Source of the DNA: Arthrobacter sp. OY3WO11 | GTDB lineage: Bacteria > Actinomycetota > Actinomycetes > Actinomycetales > Micrococcaceae | Reading direction: 5' to 3' | Length of the DNA: 41,701 bases | Assembly (NCBI RefSeq): GCF_001641125.1 | Contig: NZ_LWLP01000001.1 | Span: 2,486,290 to 2,527,990 of the forward strand | Translations under genes and position numbers: made by a program | Notes under the pieces: model-generated | The model's database searches: none | What the model was told of the DNA's origin: nothing | The model's input: the letters and a program-made list of their open reading frames with translations, nothing else | Shown: positions 1 to 8,784 of the stretch, one piece after another | Layout of the letters: each line of letters opens with the position of its first letter | Position numbering within the stretch: position 1 is the stretch's first letter

Positions 1-501
1 GTGGTAGCAACGGCGGCGCCGCTGCCCGCCCGCCAGGCGTGGGTGATGGCCAGCGCCAGGGCGTCGGCGGCGTCCGCAGGCCGCGGCGGTGCGTCAAGGC
101 GCGAGGATCTTGGTGACGAGCTTGGTCACCGCATCCTTGTTCGAGGTACCGCTGCCGGTGACGGCAGCTTTGACTTCCGACGGCGTATGCAGCGCCACCG
201 GGATCCCCCGCCGGGCCGCTGCGGCGATCACCACCCCGGATGCCTGGGCCACGCCCATCACCGTACTGACGTTGAGCTGGGAAAAGACCCGCTCGACCGC
301 GAGGACGTGGGGCTCGTGTCGGTCAAGCCACTCATCGATGGCGAGGGCGATCACCAGCAGCCTCTGGTCCAGGGTGTCCTCAGGCGACGTTCCCACCACG
401 CCATAGGCAACCATGGTGGCCTGCCTGTTCCGCTCGACGTCCACAACGCCGATCCCGCAACGGGTCAGGCCGGGATCCACTCCCAGGACGCGCAGCGTCA
501 C
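1..501 (-). pseudogene. ruvC: Holliday junction endonuclease RuvC, frameshifted and cut by window edge
   Basis: RuvC resolves Holliday junctions together with RuvAB. The reading frame opens at a GTG (499-501) with [16 protein letters not shown], which carries the first catalytic Asp, and continues through [16 protein letters not shown] with the catalytic Glu. After VTKLVTKIL it hits a TGA at 94-96. Shifting by one base near 100-105 restores a typical RuvC tail ([20 protein letters not shown], then AWRAG), open to base 1. So one extra base separates the N-terminal part from the C-terminal Asp pair. As written, the product would lack its last catalytic residues. Either ruvC is broken or the sequence has a single-base error; an error is quite possible because ruvC is well conserved. 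The upstream neighbour yebC ends 31 bases before it on the same strand, the usual actinobacterial order. Confidence 0.9.
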
Positions 502-532
502 AGGTGCAGACGCCCGGCAGGCAGGCGGAGCG

Positions 533-1288
533 TCACTCAGAGTCCAGGGCGGCCTGGACGTCGTCGCTGAGGTCGGCGTTGCTGTAGACGTTCTGGACGT
601 CGTCGAGTTCCTCCAGGGCGTCAACGAGCTTCATGAACTTCTTTGCGGCTTCCAGGTCCAGCGGCACTTCCATGGACGGAACGAATTCCGCCTCGTCAGT
701 GTCGTACTCGATGCCCGCGTCCTTCAGGGCGTCGCGGACGGCCTGGAGGTCCTTGGGGTCCGAGTGGATCTCAAAGGTGTCGCCGTTGTCCTTGACTTCC
801 TCGGCACCGGCGTCCAGGACAGCCATCAGGACGTCGTCCTCGGTCAGGTCCTTCTTGGGCAGGGTCACAACGCCCTTGCGGCTGAACAGGTAGCTCACCG
901 ACCCGGGATCGGCGATGGTGCCGCCGTTGCGGGAGATGGCAAGGCGCACCTCCGAGGCAGCACGGTTCTTGTTGTCCGTGAGGCACTCGATCAGCAGCGC
1001 GGAACCCTGCGGGCCGCGGCATTCGTACATGATCTCGGTGTAGTCGACCACTTCACCGGTGAGCCCGGCGCCGCGCTTGATGGCACGGTCGATGTTGTCT
1101 GCCGGGACGGAGGTCTTCTTGGCCTTGGTGACGGCGAGTTCCAGGCCCGGGTTGCCCTGCAGGTCCGGGCCGCCCATGCGCGCCGCAACTTCAATGTTCT
1201 TGATCAGCTTGGCAAACGACTTGGCGCGGCGGCTGTCGAGGATGGCCTTCTTGTGCTTGGTCGTTGCCCATTTGGAGTGGCCTGACAT
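533..1288 (-). CDS. yebC: YebC/PmpR (TACO1) family protein
   Basis: The 251-residue protein starts with the family hallmark [20 protein letters not shown] and is full length. Members were first described as DNA-binding regulators (PmpR) and are related to mitochondrial TACO1, a translation activator, so the role is either transcriptional or translational. The sequence alone cannot decide this. The acidic C-terminal third ([20 protein letters not shown]) is typical. The start ATG at 1288 follows an AGGAG about ten bases upstream, and that site lies in the last codons of pdxT, which stops 3 bases before yebC begins. Translation of the two is therefore probably coupled. Order: pdxT, yebC, ruvC. 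Confidence 0.96.
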   Translation of the reverse strand: MSGHSKWATTKHKKAILDSRRAKSFAKLIKNIEVAARMGGPDLQGNPGLELAVTKAKKTSVPADNIDRAIKRGAGLTGEVVDYTEIMYECRGPQGSALLIECLTDNKNRAASEVRLAISRNGGTIADPGSVSYLFSRKGVVTLPKKDLTEDDVLMAVLDAGAEEVKDNGDTFEIHSDPKDLQAVRDALKDAGIEYDTDEAEFVPSMEVPLDLEAAKKFMKLVDALEELDDVQNVYSNADLSDDVQAALDSE

Positions 1289-1291
1289 GCT

Positions 1292-2002
1292 TTACGCTTC
1301 TCCTCTGATCATGCGGATAAAAAGTTCGTGTACGCGTTTCTCCCCAGTCACTTCCGGGTGGAAGGAGGTGGCCAGCAGGTGGCCGGAACGCACTGCAACA
1401 ATTCTAGCCGTCCCCGGCAGCGGTACGGCGTGGGACGCGTGCTCCGGGTCGGCGGGCTCAACCTGGGCGAGGATTTCGACGCCGGGACCAACCCGTTCCA
1501 CCCACGGCCCGCGGATGAAGACGGCGTGGACAGGCGCAACACCGGACGCGGTGGCGCTGAAATCCAGGCCCTTGAAGTCAAGGTCGGTTTCAAAGGACTC
1601 ACGCTGCCGGCCGAAGGCGTTACGGCGGACCGTGATGTCCAGTCCCCCGAAGGTTTGCTGCGGAGCCCCGGACAGGTCCGTCGCGGGATCGGCAATGTCG
1701 TTGGCAAGCAGGATCATCCCTGCACATGAGCCATAGACCGGCAGGCCTTCGGCGATGCGCTCCCGCAGCGGTTCGGCCAGTTCAAAGGCACGGGCAAGTT
1801 TGTCAATCGCGGTGGATTCGCCGCCGGGAATGACCAGCCCGTCCAGGCCGTCAAGTTCCTTGGGCCGGCGGATGCCCACGGCCACGGCACCGGCGGCTTC
1901 GATGGCCCGCAGGTGCTCGCGGAAATCGCCCTGGAGCGCCAGCACGCCAATCCGAAGGCCTGAACCCGGGCGCGCAGAAGCAGCCGAAAGGGAATTTGTC
2001 AT
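1292..2002 (-). CDS. pdxT: Pyridoxal 5'-phosphate synthase, glutaminase subunit PdxT
   Basis: PdxT hydrolyses glutamine and passes ammonia to PdxS for vitamin B6 (PLP) synthesis. This is a class I glutamine amidotransferase of 236 residues. It shows [20 protein letters not shown], the oxyanion region VIPGGEST (about 58-65), the nucleophile Cys93 in YGSCAGM, and the His/Glu of the triad in SFHPEV (about 215-217). The first 16 residues before RIGVLALQG look like a short extension, so the start is not certain. The ATG at 2002 has no Shine-Dalgarno; instead TATGCT sits six bases upstream (2009-2014), which suggests a leaderless mRNA. Its partner pdxS lies 4.5 kb away at 6494-7420, with murT-gatD and a peptidase gene between them. 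Confidence 0.96.
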   Translation of the reverse strand: MTNSLSAASARPGSGLRIGVLALQGDFREHLRAIEAAGAVAVGIRRPKELDGLDGLVIPGGESTAIDKLARAFELAEPLRERIAEGLPVYGSCAGMILLANDIADPATDLSGAPQQTFGGLDITVRRNAFGRQRESFETDLDFKGLDFSATASGVAPVHAVFIRGPWVERVGPGVEILAQVEPADPEHASHAVPLPGTARIVAVRSGHLLATSFHPEVTGEKRVHELFIRMIRGEA

Positions 2003-2008
2003 CCATCC

Positions 2009-2085
2009 AGCATACGGGTTCGCCCTCCGCGGAGACCGGCCGGGGTGGCGCCGACGGCGGTTGCATGCCGTTGCTGGGATATATT
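2009..2085. promoter_or_regulatory. Divergent start region of pdxT and murT with two -10-like hexamers
   Basis: On the minus strand TATGCT (2009-2014) ends six bases before the pdxT ATG. On the plus strand TATATT (2080-2085) ends six bases before the murT ATG at 2092. Neither gene has a convincing Shine-Dalgarno sequence. A TAnnnT hexamer at this distance puts transcription starts at or next to the start codons, the leaderless arrangement common in Actinobacteria. No good -35 hexamers are visible. Confidence 0.5.
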
Positions 2086-2091
2086 CAAAAC

Positions 2092-3384
2092 ATGCTCTAC
2101 TTCAGTGTTCCGCTCGGCAAACTGGTCCGCCGGGTGTCCCGGCTTCGGGGCGGCGGGTCCGCCCTGCCCGGGCTGGTGGTTGAAAAAATCGACCCGGGCT
2201 TCATGCGGCGGACACTCAGCACCCTCCCCCACGGTGTGGCGGTGGTCAGCGGCACCAACGGCAAAACCACCACCACTAAAATGGTGGTGGAACTGCTGGA
2301 AAGCCAAGGCCTGAAGGTCTTTACCAACCGCACTGGCAGCAACTTCACCCGCGGCGTGGCTGCCGCCCTGCTCGGCGAAGTGGACTGGCGCGGCCGGCTG
2401 GATGCGGACGTTGCCGTGCTGGAACTGGACGAAGCCCACGCCGTGCACTTCGTCAACAGCGTCCCGCCGCGCTACTGCCTCCTGCTGAACGTCCTCCGTG
2501 ACCAGCTGGACCGGTTCGGCGAAATCGACAAGACAGCCCAGCTCCTCCAGCACATCGCAGCGAAGACCACCGGAACGGTGGTGCTGAACCGCGAAGACCC
2601 CAGGGTTGCCCGGATTGCCGAAACCCTCACCGGACAGGACGTCAAATACTTCGGCCTGGACGATTCGCTCCTGAGCACCTTCCCCAACGACGACGACATG
2701 CGGACCGCTCCAGGAAGTCCCGCTCCGGCGGGCCTGCCGGAGAAGCCTGCCGCCGACGTCGTACTCCGCAAGGTCGGCGCGGACACCGCTGAGTTTGAGT
2801 ACGACGGCGGCACGGTCACCACGGGCATGAAGCTCCGGGGTGTCTACAACATCTTCAACGCGGCCGCGGCGCTGACGCTGGCGCGCAGCATCTGCGGCAG
2901 CGGCGCCGCCACGGCCAACCATGACACCCTCCTCGAGGCGCTGTCCCGCGTTGCCCCGGCCTTCGGACGAGGGGAAAGCCTCACCGTTGACGGCAAGCCC
3001 CTGGACCTGGTCCTGGTCAAGAATCCCAGTGGCTTCCGGCTGGGGCTGAAGTCGTTCCCCGCCGGCGGCTATGCCACCATGATCGCCATCAACGACAACT
3101 ACGCGGACGGCCGGGACATGTCCTGGCTGTGGGACGTGGAATTCGAGTCCCTGCGCGAAGGCGGGGTGGACCAGCTCACCGGCTCACGGGCCTACGACAT
3201 GGCACTGCGGCTGCAATATGACGACGTCCGCATCGGCAACGTGGAGCCGGACATCACACCGGCGCTTGCGGCCTTCATCAGGGAAGCCCAGGGAAAGCCC
3301 AAGCGCATCTTCTGCACATACACGGCCATGCTGGCGATCCGCCGCGAGCTGTCAAAAATCACCACCGTGGAGGTTGTCTCTTGA
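2092..3384 (+). CDS. murT: Lipid II isoglutaminyl synthase, Mur-ligase subunit MurT
   Basis: MurT activates the D-Glu carboxylate of lipid II with ATP; GatD supplies ammonia, giving D-isoglutamine in peptidoglycan. The 430-residue protein has the Mur-ligase P-loop [14 protein letters not shown] (about 51-64), the Mur central domain ([17 protein letters not shown]) and the MurT C-terminal domain ([31 protein letters not shown]). The frame is open further upstream, but [14 protein letters not shown] is the usual family start, and longer versions would run into pdxT. No CxxC pairs are visible where firmicute MurT has its Cys4 zinc ribbon, so this is probably a ribbon-less form. The stop overlaps the gatD start (TTGA), so the two subunits are co-translated. 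Confidence 0.94.
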   Translation: MLYFSVPLGKLVRRVSRLRGGGSALPGLVVEKIDPGFMRRTLSTLPHGVAVVSGTNGKTTTTKMVVELLESQGLKVFTNRTGSNFTRGVAAALLGEVDWRGRLDADVAVLELDEAHAVHFVNSVPPRYCLLLNVLRDQLDRFGEIDKTAQLLQHIAAKTTGTVVLNREDPRVARIAETLTGQDVKYFGLDDSLLSTFPNDDDMRTAPGSPAPAGLPEKPAADVVLRKVGADTAEFEYDGGTVTTGMKLRGVYNIFNAAAALTLARSICGSGAATANHDTLLEALSRVAPAFGRGESLTVDGKPLDLVLVKNPSGFRLGLKSFPAGGYATMIAINDNYADGRDMSWLWDVEFESLREGGVDQLTGSRAYDMALRLQYDDVRIGNVEPDITPALAAFIREAQGKPKRIFCTYTAMLAIRRELSKITTVEVVS

Positions 3385-4142
3385 GCCAGGCAGGCGCTGA
3401 TCCCGCAATGGAAAACCCTGCGGGCAAAGGCACCCTCCGAGTGGTACAGCTGTACCCCCGCGACATGAACATCTACGGCGACTGGGGCAACGCCCTGGTC
3501 CTCCAGCAGCGCATCAGCTGGCACGGCTACACCCCGGAGCTGCTCGAGTACAACGTGGGTGATCCGTTCCCGGAGGACGTGCACATCATTGTGGGCGGCG
3601 GCGGCCAGGACAGCGGCCAACTGGTCATCCAGGACGACCTGCAGGCCCGGGCCGGGGTGCTGAAGAACCTGGCGGAGGACGGTGCACCGATGCTCGTCAT
3701 CTGCGGGCTGTACCAGCTCTTCGGTCACTTCTTCAAGACCCGCACCGGCGCCGTGATCCCGGGCATCGGCATCCTCGACGTCGAGACACACGGCACCGAG
3801 GAGAGGCTGATTGGCAACGTCAAGGTTGCCACACCGGAGTTCGGGGAAGTGCTCGGCTATGAGAACCACAGCGGCCAGACAACCCTGGGCAGCGGCGTGC
3901 GGCCTTTGGGCTCCACCCCGAAGGGCATGGGCAACAACAGCAGTGACGGCCACGAGGGTGCCCGCTACCGCAATATCGTGGCCAGCTACCTGCACGGCTC
4001 CCTGCTGCCCAAGAATCCGGCCATCGCGGACTTCCTGATCCGCACGGCAGCGGAGCGCAAGTACGGCAGCTTTGTTCCGGGCCACCCCGATGACAAGTAC
4101 GCGGAACTGGCACGGGAACACGCCGCACGCCGTCCGCGCTGA
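3381..4142 (+). CDS. gatD: Lipid II isoglutaminyl synthase, glutaminase subunit GatD
   Basis: A class I amidotransferase-like (CobB/CobQ-type) glutaminase of 253 residues that releases ammonia for MurT. Visible landmarks are VVQLYPRDMNIYGDWGNALV, the glycine-rich VGGGGQDSGQ, the nucleophile Cys108 in MLVICGLYQLFG and the catalytic His205 in ASYLHGSLLP. The start is a TTG overlapping the murT stop; GGAGG lies eight bases upstream (3368-3372), which supports this start. The first 18 residues are a poorly conserved extension. Together with murT it forms a two-gene operon; the peptidase gene follows 97 bases later. Confidence 0.95.
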   Translation: MSQAGADPAMENPAGKGTLRVVQLYPRDMNIYGDWGNALVLQQRISWHGYTPELLEYNVGDPFPEDVHIIVGGGGQDSGQLVIQDDLQARAGVLKNLAEDGAPMLVICGLYQLFGHFFKTRTGAVIPGIGILDVETHGTEERLIGNVKVATPEFGEVLGYENHSGQTTLGSGVRPLGSTPKGMGNNSSDGHEGARYRNIVASYLHGSLLPKNPAIADFLIRTAAERKYGSFVPGHPDDKYAELAREHAARRPR

Positions 4143-4239
4143 CCGCTGGGGAGAGACCGCAGAAAGGGTAGGTTCCGGAAAGCATCCGGTGGCGTGGCTC
4201 ACATTGAGATGCGTGCCCTGCTGTGAAAGGTTTTACTTC

Positions 4240-6252
4240 ATGACCAACCCCCTTATGGCACCCAGTCCCCTGCCCTACGGACTTCCGCCCTTCGCAGAGA
4301 TCACCACCGCCGATTATGAAGACGCCGTCCGGGCTGGTCTCGCAGAGCACCTGGCTGAGATCCAGGCCATCGTTGAGGACGCCGCCCCTGCCACTTTCGA
4401 TAACACGGCAGTGGCGATGGAACGCTCCGGCAGGCTTTTGGACCGCGCCGCTGCATCCTTCTTCACGCTCGTTTCCGCCGATGCATCCCAGGAGATCCGG
4501 GACCTGGAAACGGCGCTGTCACCGCTGCTCTCCGCGCACCAGGACCACGTCTACCTCAACCGGGCATTGTTCGAGCGCTTCGCCGCCATCGACACCTCTG
4601 GCTGCGATGCCGAGTCCGCGCGGCTTGTTGAGGAGTACCTGAAGGAATTCCGGCAGTCCGGCATCCAGCTGGAAGGACCGGAACGGGAAAGACTCAAGGA
4701 GGTTAACGCCGAGCTCTCCCGCCTGGGCACCGAGTTTGGACAGCGCGTGAAGGAAGGAATGAAATCTGCCGCGCTGCTGCTGGACCACGCGCACGAGCTG
4801 GCGGGACTGCCTGCCGATGACATCGCCGCCGCCGCGGAGGCTGCCCGCACCGCCGGACATGACGGCAAATTCCTGCTGACTCTGATCCAGCCGACTAACC
4901 AGCCGGCCCTGGCCGCCCTCGAAAACCGCGAAGTCCGACGCCAGCTGTTTGAAGCGTCGGTGGCCCGGGGCAGCGGGGGCGGTAGCCTCGACGTGCTGGA
5001 TTTGGCCACGTCGATGGCGCGGCTTCGCGCCGAAAAAGCAGTGCTCCTGGGCTTCGCGAATTATGCCGAACTGGTGGTGGACCGGCAGACTGCCCCAGAT
5101 TTCGGAGGGGTCCAGTCCATGCTGAACCGCATGGCACCGGCAGCGGTGCGGAACGCCGACGCCGAAGCCGCGGCATTGGCCGAGGCCGCGGGCCATCCGC
5201 TGGAGGCCTGGGACTGGGCCTTTTACTCCGCCAAGGTCCGGCGGGAACGCTACGACATTGATGAACAGGCACTCCGTCCCTATTTCGAGCTGGACCGAGT
5301 GCTGACGGACGGCGTTTTCTTTGCCGCAACGTCCCTTTTCGGCATCACCTTCCACGAGCGGAAGGACCTTGCCGGCTACCACCCCGATGTCCGCGTCTGG
5401 GAAGTCCGCGACGAGGACGGCATGGGGCTCGGGCTGTTCCTGGGAGACTACTACACCCGTGAATCCAAGCGGGGTGGAGCCTGGATGAACTCCCTGGTGG
5501 AACAGTCGGCGCTGCTGGGAACTAAGCCGGTGGTCATCAACAACCTGAACATCTCCAAGCCGCCTGCGGGTGAACCGACGCTCCTGACGCTGGACGAGCT
5601 GCGGACCACCTTCCATGAGTTCGGCCACGCCCTGCACGGGCTGTTGTCCAACGTGACCTATCCCCGGTTTTCCGGGACTTCCGTCCCCCGCGACTTCGTG
5701 GAATACCCGTCCCAGGTCAACGAGATGTGGATTATGTGGCCCGACGTGCTGCAGAATTATGCGCGCCACCATGTGACGGGCGAGCCGCTTCCGCAGGAGG
5801 TGGTATCGAAACTGGACGCTTCACGGCTGTGGGGTGAAGGCTTTGCCACCACCGAGTATCTTGGGGCAGCACTGCTGGACCTGGCCTGGCACGTCCTGGA
5901 CGGCAGCGAGGTTCCCGAAGACGCGGTTGCGTTTGAAGACAAGGCCCTGGCCGCCGCCGGCATCGCCCACGCCTTGATTCCGCCGCGCTACCGGACCGGC
6001 TATTTCCAGCATGTCTTTGCCGGTGCGGGGTACGCGGCCGGCTATTACTCCTACATCTGGAGCGAGGTCCTGGATGCGGAGACGGTGGACTGGTTCACCG
6101 AGAACGGCGGGCTTACCCGGGCGAACGGCGACCGTTTCCGCCAGGAGCTCCTCTCCCGGGGTAACAGCCGCGACCCGCTGGAATCTTTCCGCATCCTCCG
6201 CGGCCGCGAAGCCGCCCTGGAGCCCCTGCTGAAACGCCGCGGCCTGGAATAG
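4240..6252 (+). CDS. M3 family zinc oligopeptidase (Dcp/OpdA-like)
   Basis: A cytosolic metallopeptidase of 670 residues, close to the usual size of M3A dipeptidyl carboxypeptidases and oligopeptidase A. The zinc motif HEFGH is at about 459-463 in TTFHEFGHALHGLL, followed by the conserved DFVEYPSQVNEMW and the C-terminal substrate region FAGAGYAAGYYSYIWSEVLD. No signal peptide is visible. ATG 4240 is chosen because it has GAAAGG nine bases upstream and because MTNPLMAPSPLPYGLPPF matches how the family begins; the frame is open upstream inside the gatD end, which is probably not translated. The gene ends in a strong hairpin. It may degrade short peptides; the exact specificity cannot be read. 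Confidence 0.93.
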   Translation: MTNPLMAPSPLPYGLPPFAEITTADYEDAVRAGLAEHLAEIQAIVEDAAPATFDNTAVAMERSGRLLDRAAASFFTLVSADASQEIRDLETALSPLLSAHQDHVYLNRALFERFAAIDTSGCDAESARLVEEYLKEFRQSGIQLEGPERERLKEVNAELSRLGTEFGQRVKEGMKSAALLLDHAHELAGLPADDIAAAAEAARTAGHDGKFLLTLIQPTNQPALAALENREVRRQLFEASVARGSGGGSLDVLDLATSMARLRAEKAVLLGFANYAELVVDRQTAPDFGGVQSMLNRMAPAAVRNADAEAAALAEAAGHPLEAWDWAFYSAKVRRERYDIDEQALRPYFELDRVLTDGVFFAATSLFGITFHERKDLAGYHPDVRVWEVRDEDGMGLGLFLGDYYTRESKRGGAWMNSLVEQSALLGTKPVVINNLNISKPPAGEPTLLTLDELRTTFHEFGHALHGLLSNVTYPRFSGTSVPRDFVEYPSQVNEMWIMWPDVLQNYARHHVTGEPLPQEVVSKLDASRLWGEGFATTEYLGAALLDLAWHVLDGSEVPEDAVAFEDKALAAAGIAHALIPPRYRTGYFQHVFAGAGYAAGYYSYIWSEVLDAETVDWFTENGGLTRANGDRFRQELLSRGNSRDPLESFRILRGREAALEPLLKRRGLE

Positions 6253-6277
6253 CCGAGCTCCCTACCCCACCCCACTT

Positions 6278-6338
6278 AAAGAAGTACGACGCCGGTCCCC
6301 CACCAAGAGAAGGTGAGGAACCGGCGTCGTACTTCTTT
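6278..6338. terminator. Bidirectional hairpin terminator between M3 peptidase and pdxS
   Basis: A perfect 19-bp inverted repeat: AAAGAAGTACGACGCCGGT at 6278-6296 pairs with 6320-6338. The loop is 23 bases and holds a small CACC/GGTG stem. The outer stem starts with AAAGAAG and ends with CTTCTTT, so each strand offers a short U-tract. It sits between convergent genes, as expected for a shared terminator. Confidence 0.85.
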
Positions 6339-6493
6339 AGCCAACGCACCCTGGCGAGGGACGGTGTTATCCGGCAGCGCGCGTAAAAGGGCCCCCGCGC
6401 CGGAACCAGCTACTCAGCTGCCAACTACGCGCGGGGAATAGCGCGCCGAGGATGACGCCGTCCGGCGCCCCCAAAGCGACCAAAGGCAGAGGA

Positions 6494-7420
6494 CTACCAG
6501 CCGCGTTCGGCGAGGCGGTGCGGCTGGGGGATCTCGTCGACGTTGATGCCCACCATGGCTTCGCCGAGGCCGCGGGAGGCCTTGGCGATGACATCGGGGT
6601 CGTCGTAGAAGGTGGTGGCCTTGACGACGGCGGCGGCGCGCTGGGCGGGGTTGCCGGACTTGAAGATACCGGAACCAACGAACACGCCGTCAGCGCCGAG
6701 CTGCATCATCATGGCGGCGTCGGCCGGGGTGGCGATGCCGCCGGCGGTGAACAGCACCACCGGAAGCTTGCCGGCAGCGGCAACTTCCTTGACCAGTTCG
6801 TACGGGGCCTGCAGTTCCTTGGCAGCAACATACAGCTCGTCCTCGGGCAGGGCTGCCAGCTTGGCGATCTCGGAGCGGATCTGGCGCATGTGACCGGTCG
6901 CATTGGAGACATCGCCGGTGCCGGCCTCGCCCTTGGAGCGGATCATCGCCGCGCCCTCGTTGATGCGGCGCAGCGCCTCACCCAGGTTGGTGGCACCGCA
7001 GACGAAGGGAACCTTGAAGTTCCACTTGTCGATGTGGTTGACGTAGTCGGCCGGGGTCAGGACCTCGGACTCGTCAATGTAGTCCACGCCGAGGGACTGC
7101 AGGACCTGCGCCTCGACGAAGTGTCCGATCCGGGCCTTGGCCATAACCGGCACGGAGACGGCGTCGATGATCTTGTCGATCATGTCGGGATCGGACATGC
7201 GGGACACGCCGCCCTGGGCGCGGATATCGGCCGGAACGCGTTCCAGCGCCATCACAGCAACGGCACCGGCGTCTTCGGCGATGCGGGCCTGCTCGACGTT
7301 GACGACGTCCATGATGACGCCGCCCTTGAGCATCTCAGCCATGCCCCGCTTTACGCGGTTGCTGCCCGTGACGCTGTTCGCGGACGTACCGGCCTCGCTG
7401 CTTACATCAGGTGTAGACAC
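6494..7420 (-). CDS. pdxS: Pyridoxal 5'-phosphate synthase, lyase subunit PdxS
   Basis: PdxS condenses ribose 5-phosphate, glyceraldehyde 3-phosphate and PdxT-derived ammonia to PLP. The 308-residue protein is full length. Conserved blocks include [20 protein letters not shown] with the catalytic Asp, [16 protein letters not shown] with the Schiff-base Lys, [14 protein letters not shown], and the phosphate-binding [20 protein letters not shown]. The GTG at 7420 is taken as the start because AGGGG lies five bases upstream; a longer frame beginning at 7495 has no such site. About 145 bases separate it from pgsA upstream. No PimA/PatA-type genes lie between pgsA and pdxS. Confidence 0.96.
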   Translation of the reverse strand: MSTPDVSSEAGTSANSVTGSNRVKRGMAEMLKGGVIMDVVNVEQARIAEDAGAVAVMALERVPADIRAQGGVSRMSDPDMIDKIIDAVSVPVMAKARIGHFVEAQVLQSLGVDYIDESEVLTPADYVNHIDKWNFKVPFVCGATNLGEALRRINEGAAMIRSKGEAGTGDVSNATGHMRQIRSEIAKLAALPEDELYVAAKELQAPYELVKEVAAAGKLPVVLFTAGGIATPADAAMMMQLGADGVFVGSGIFKSGNPAQRAAAVVKATTFYDDPDVIAKASRGLGEAMVGINVDEIPQPHRLAERGW

Positions 7421-7565
7421 AAAAACCCCTATGGGTAGATAGATGACCTTCGCCGGTCGTGCAGGGCGGCACGGAGATGCCACGTGTACACACACCGGGT
7501 TGCCGGATCCATTGACCGGGCAGTCCTAATACTAGTCTCACCGCGGCCGGCCGGCTTAATTCGCG

Positions 7566-8189
7566 TTAATCGGCCGGTGACGGTTCCGCAAGGGCCTGGC
7601 GGCGTACGGAGACCACGCGCTGGACCACCGTGATGAAGCTGGCCACGGCAAGGAGCAGGAGCGTCACCAGCAGGACCACCTCAGGGAGCCCAAGGCCGGT
7701 GAATCCGGTGACAACCAGTACTGAGACGAGGCGCTCCGCCCGTTCAGCGATGCCGGTATTGGCAGTGAATCCCAACGACTCCGCCTTGGCGCGGGCATAG
7801 GAAACCACCATGCCCAGGACAAGGCACACCATGGCTGCCACAGCGATGGGGACGTTGGCCCCGCCGGTAAAGAACCAGACAGCCAGGCCTGCGAAGAGGG
7901 CGCCGTCGGCAATCCGGTCGAGGGTGGAGTCAAGGAAGTTCCCCCAGCGGCTGCCCACCTCCCGCATCCTGGCCATGATTCCGTCCAGGACGTCGGAGAA
8001 GATGAACGCCGTGATGAACAGGGTTCCCCACCACAACTGGCCGAACGGGTAGAACACCAGCGCGCCCACCACCACACCGGCGGTGCCGATGACCGTTACT
8101 GCATCCGGCGAAATTCCGATTTTGAGGAGCCAGCGGGCAAGCGGGGTGAACAGCGCGGTGAAGAATCCGCGTGCGTGCCTATTCAGCAT
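7566..8189 (-). CDS. pgsA: CDP-alcohol phosphatidyltransferase, phosphatidylinositol-phosphate synthase type
   Basis: An integral membrane enzyme of 207 residues that joins CDP-diacylglycerol to an alcohol, in Actinobacteria usually inositol 1-phosphate. The family signature D-G-x2-A-R-x8-G-x3-D-x3-D is complete in DGIMARMREVGSRWGNFLD and the following STLD (about residues 66-88). About six hydrophobic segments are visible. The start MLNRHARGFF at 8189 is supported by an 11-base overlap with the end of the HIT gene. The order thrS, HIT, pgsA is common in Actinobacteria. Assignment to phosphatidylinositol-phosphate synthase rather than phosphatidylglycerophosphate synthase rests on this context. 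Confidence 0.88.
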   Translation of the reverse strand: MLNRHARGFFTALFTPLARWLLKIGISPDAVTVIGTAGVVVGALVFYPFGQLWWGTLFITAFIFSDVLDGIMARMREVGSRWGNFLDSTLDRIADGALFAGLAVWFFTGGANVPIAVAAMVCLVLGMVVSYARAKAESLGFTANTGIAERAERLVSVLVVTGFTGLGLPEVVLLVTLLLLAVASFITVVQRVVSVRRQALAEPSPAD

Positions 8190-8766
8190 CCGTCTCCCCG
8201 GGCCAGGCGTCGGCCACCTGCTGGCGTACCTCGTCGAGGGTCTGCGTGATGGCCTTGGTCTGGGCGATGATGGGGAAGAAGTTCCCGTCGCCGCCCCACC
8301 GGGGAACAATGTGCTGGTGGAGGTGCGCGGCGATGCCGGCCCCGCCAACAACCCCTTGGTTCATGCCCAGGTTGAAGCCGCCCGGATTGGCCACTTTCCG
8401 CAGCACCCGCATGGCCGTCTGGGTAAGGTCCGCAAACTCCGCCGTCTCATCGAGTGTCAGGTCGGTGTAGTCCGGGATGTGCCGGTAAGGGCACACCAGG
8501 AGATGCCCGGGGTTGTAGGGAAACAGGTTTAGCACCACGTAGCAGGTCTTTCCGCGGTAGACGATGAGTGCTTCCTCGTCAGTCCGTCCGGGGCCGATGC
8601 AGAAGGGGCAGTCATTTTCGTTCTTGAACTGGTGCTGCCCGCCCTTGATGTACGCCATGCGGTGCGGAGTCCACAGGCGCTGGAAGGCGTCCGGGACACC
8701 GGCGAGGTCAAAGTCGTCGGTAACGCCGGCATCTCCTGGATACCCTGCGCCTGTGTTCTCCTGCAC
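8179..8766 (-). CDS. HIT-family nucleotide hydrolase/phosphorylase (AP4A-type)
   Basis: 195 residues with the histidine triad HLHQHIVPRW at about 148-157; the middle His is the nucleophile that attacks the alpha-phosphate of dinucleotide polyphosphates or adenylyl conjugates. The upstream CPFC pair is part of the family's zinc site, and NLFPYNPGHLLVCPYRHI is the usual core strand-loop. The N-terminal 30 residues are variable. It follows thrS by 18 bases and overlaps pgsA, so the three are probably one transcript. A link with thrS is plausible because aminoacyl-tRNA synthetases make AP4A, but that is inference. Confidence 0.92.
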   Translation of the reverse strand: MQENTGAGYPGDAGVTDDFDLAGVPDAFQRLWTPHRMAYIKGGQHQFKNENDCPFCIGPGRTDEEALIVYRGKTCYVVLNLFPYNPGHLLVCPYRHIPDYTDLTLDETAEFADLTQTAMRVLRKVANPGGFNLGMNQGVVGGAGIAAHLHQHIVPRWGGDGNFFPIIAQTKAITQTLDEVRQQVADAWPGETDAE

Positions 8767-8784
8767 GGTGCTGTTCCGTTTCCG

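Noticed and set aside
413..1285. Long plus-strand open frame opposite yebC and ruvC
   Set aside because: It is the antisense frame of yebC in GC-rich DNA. No protein family fits, while yebC on the other strand is unmistakable.
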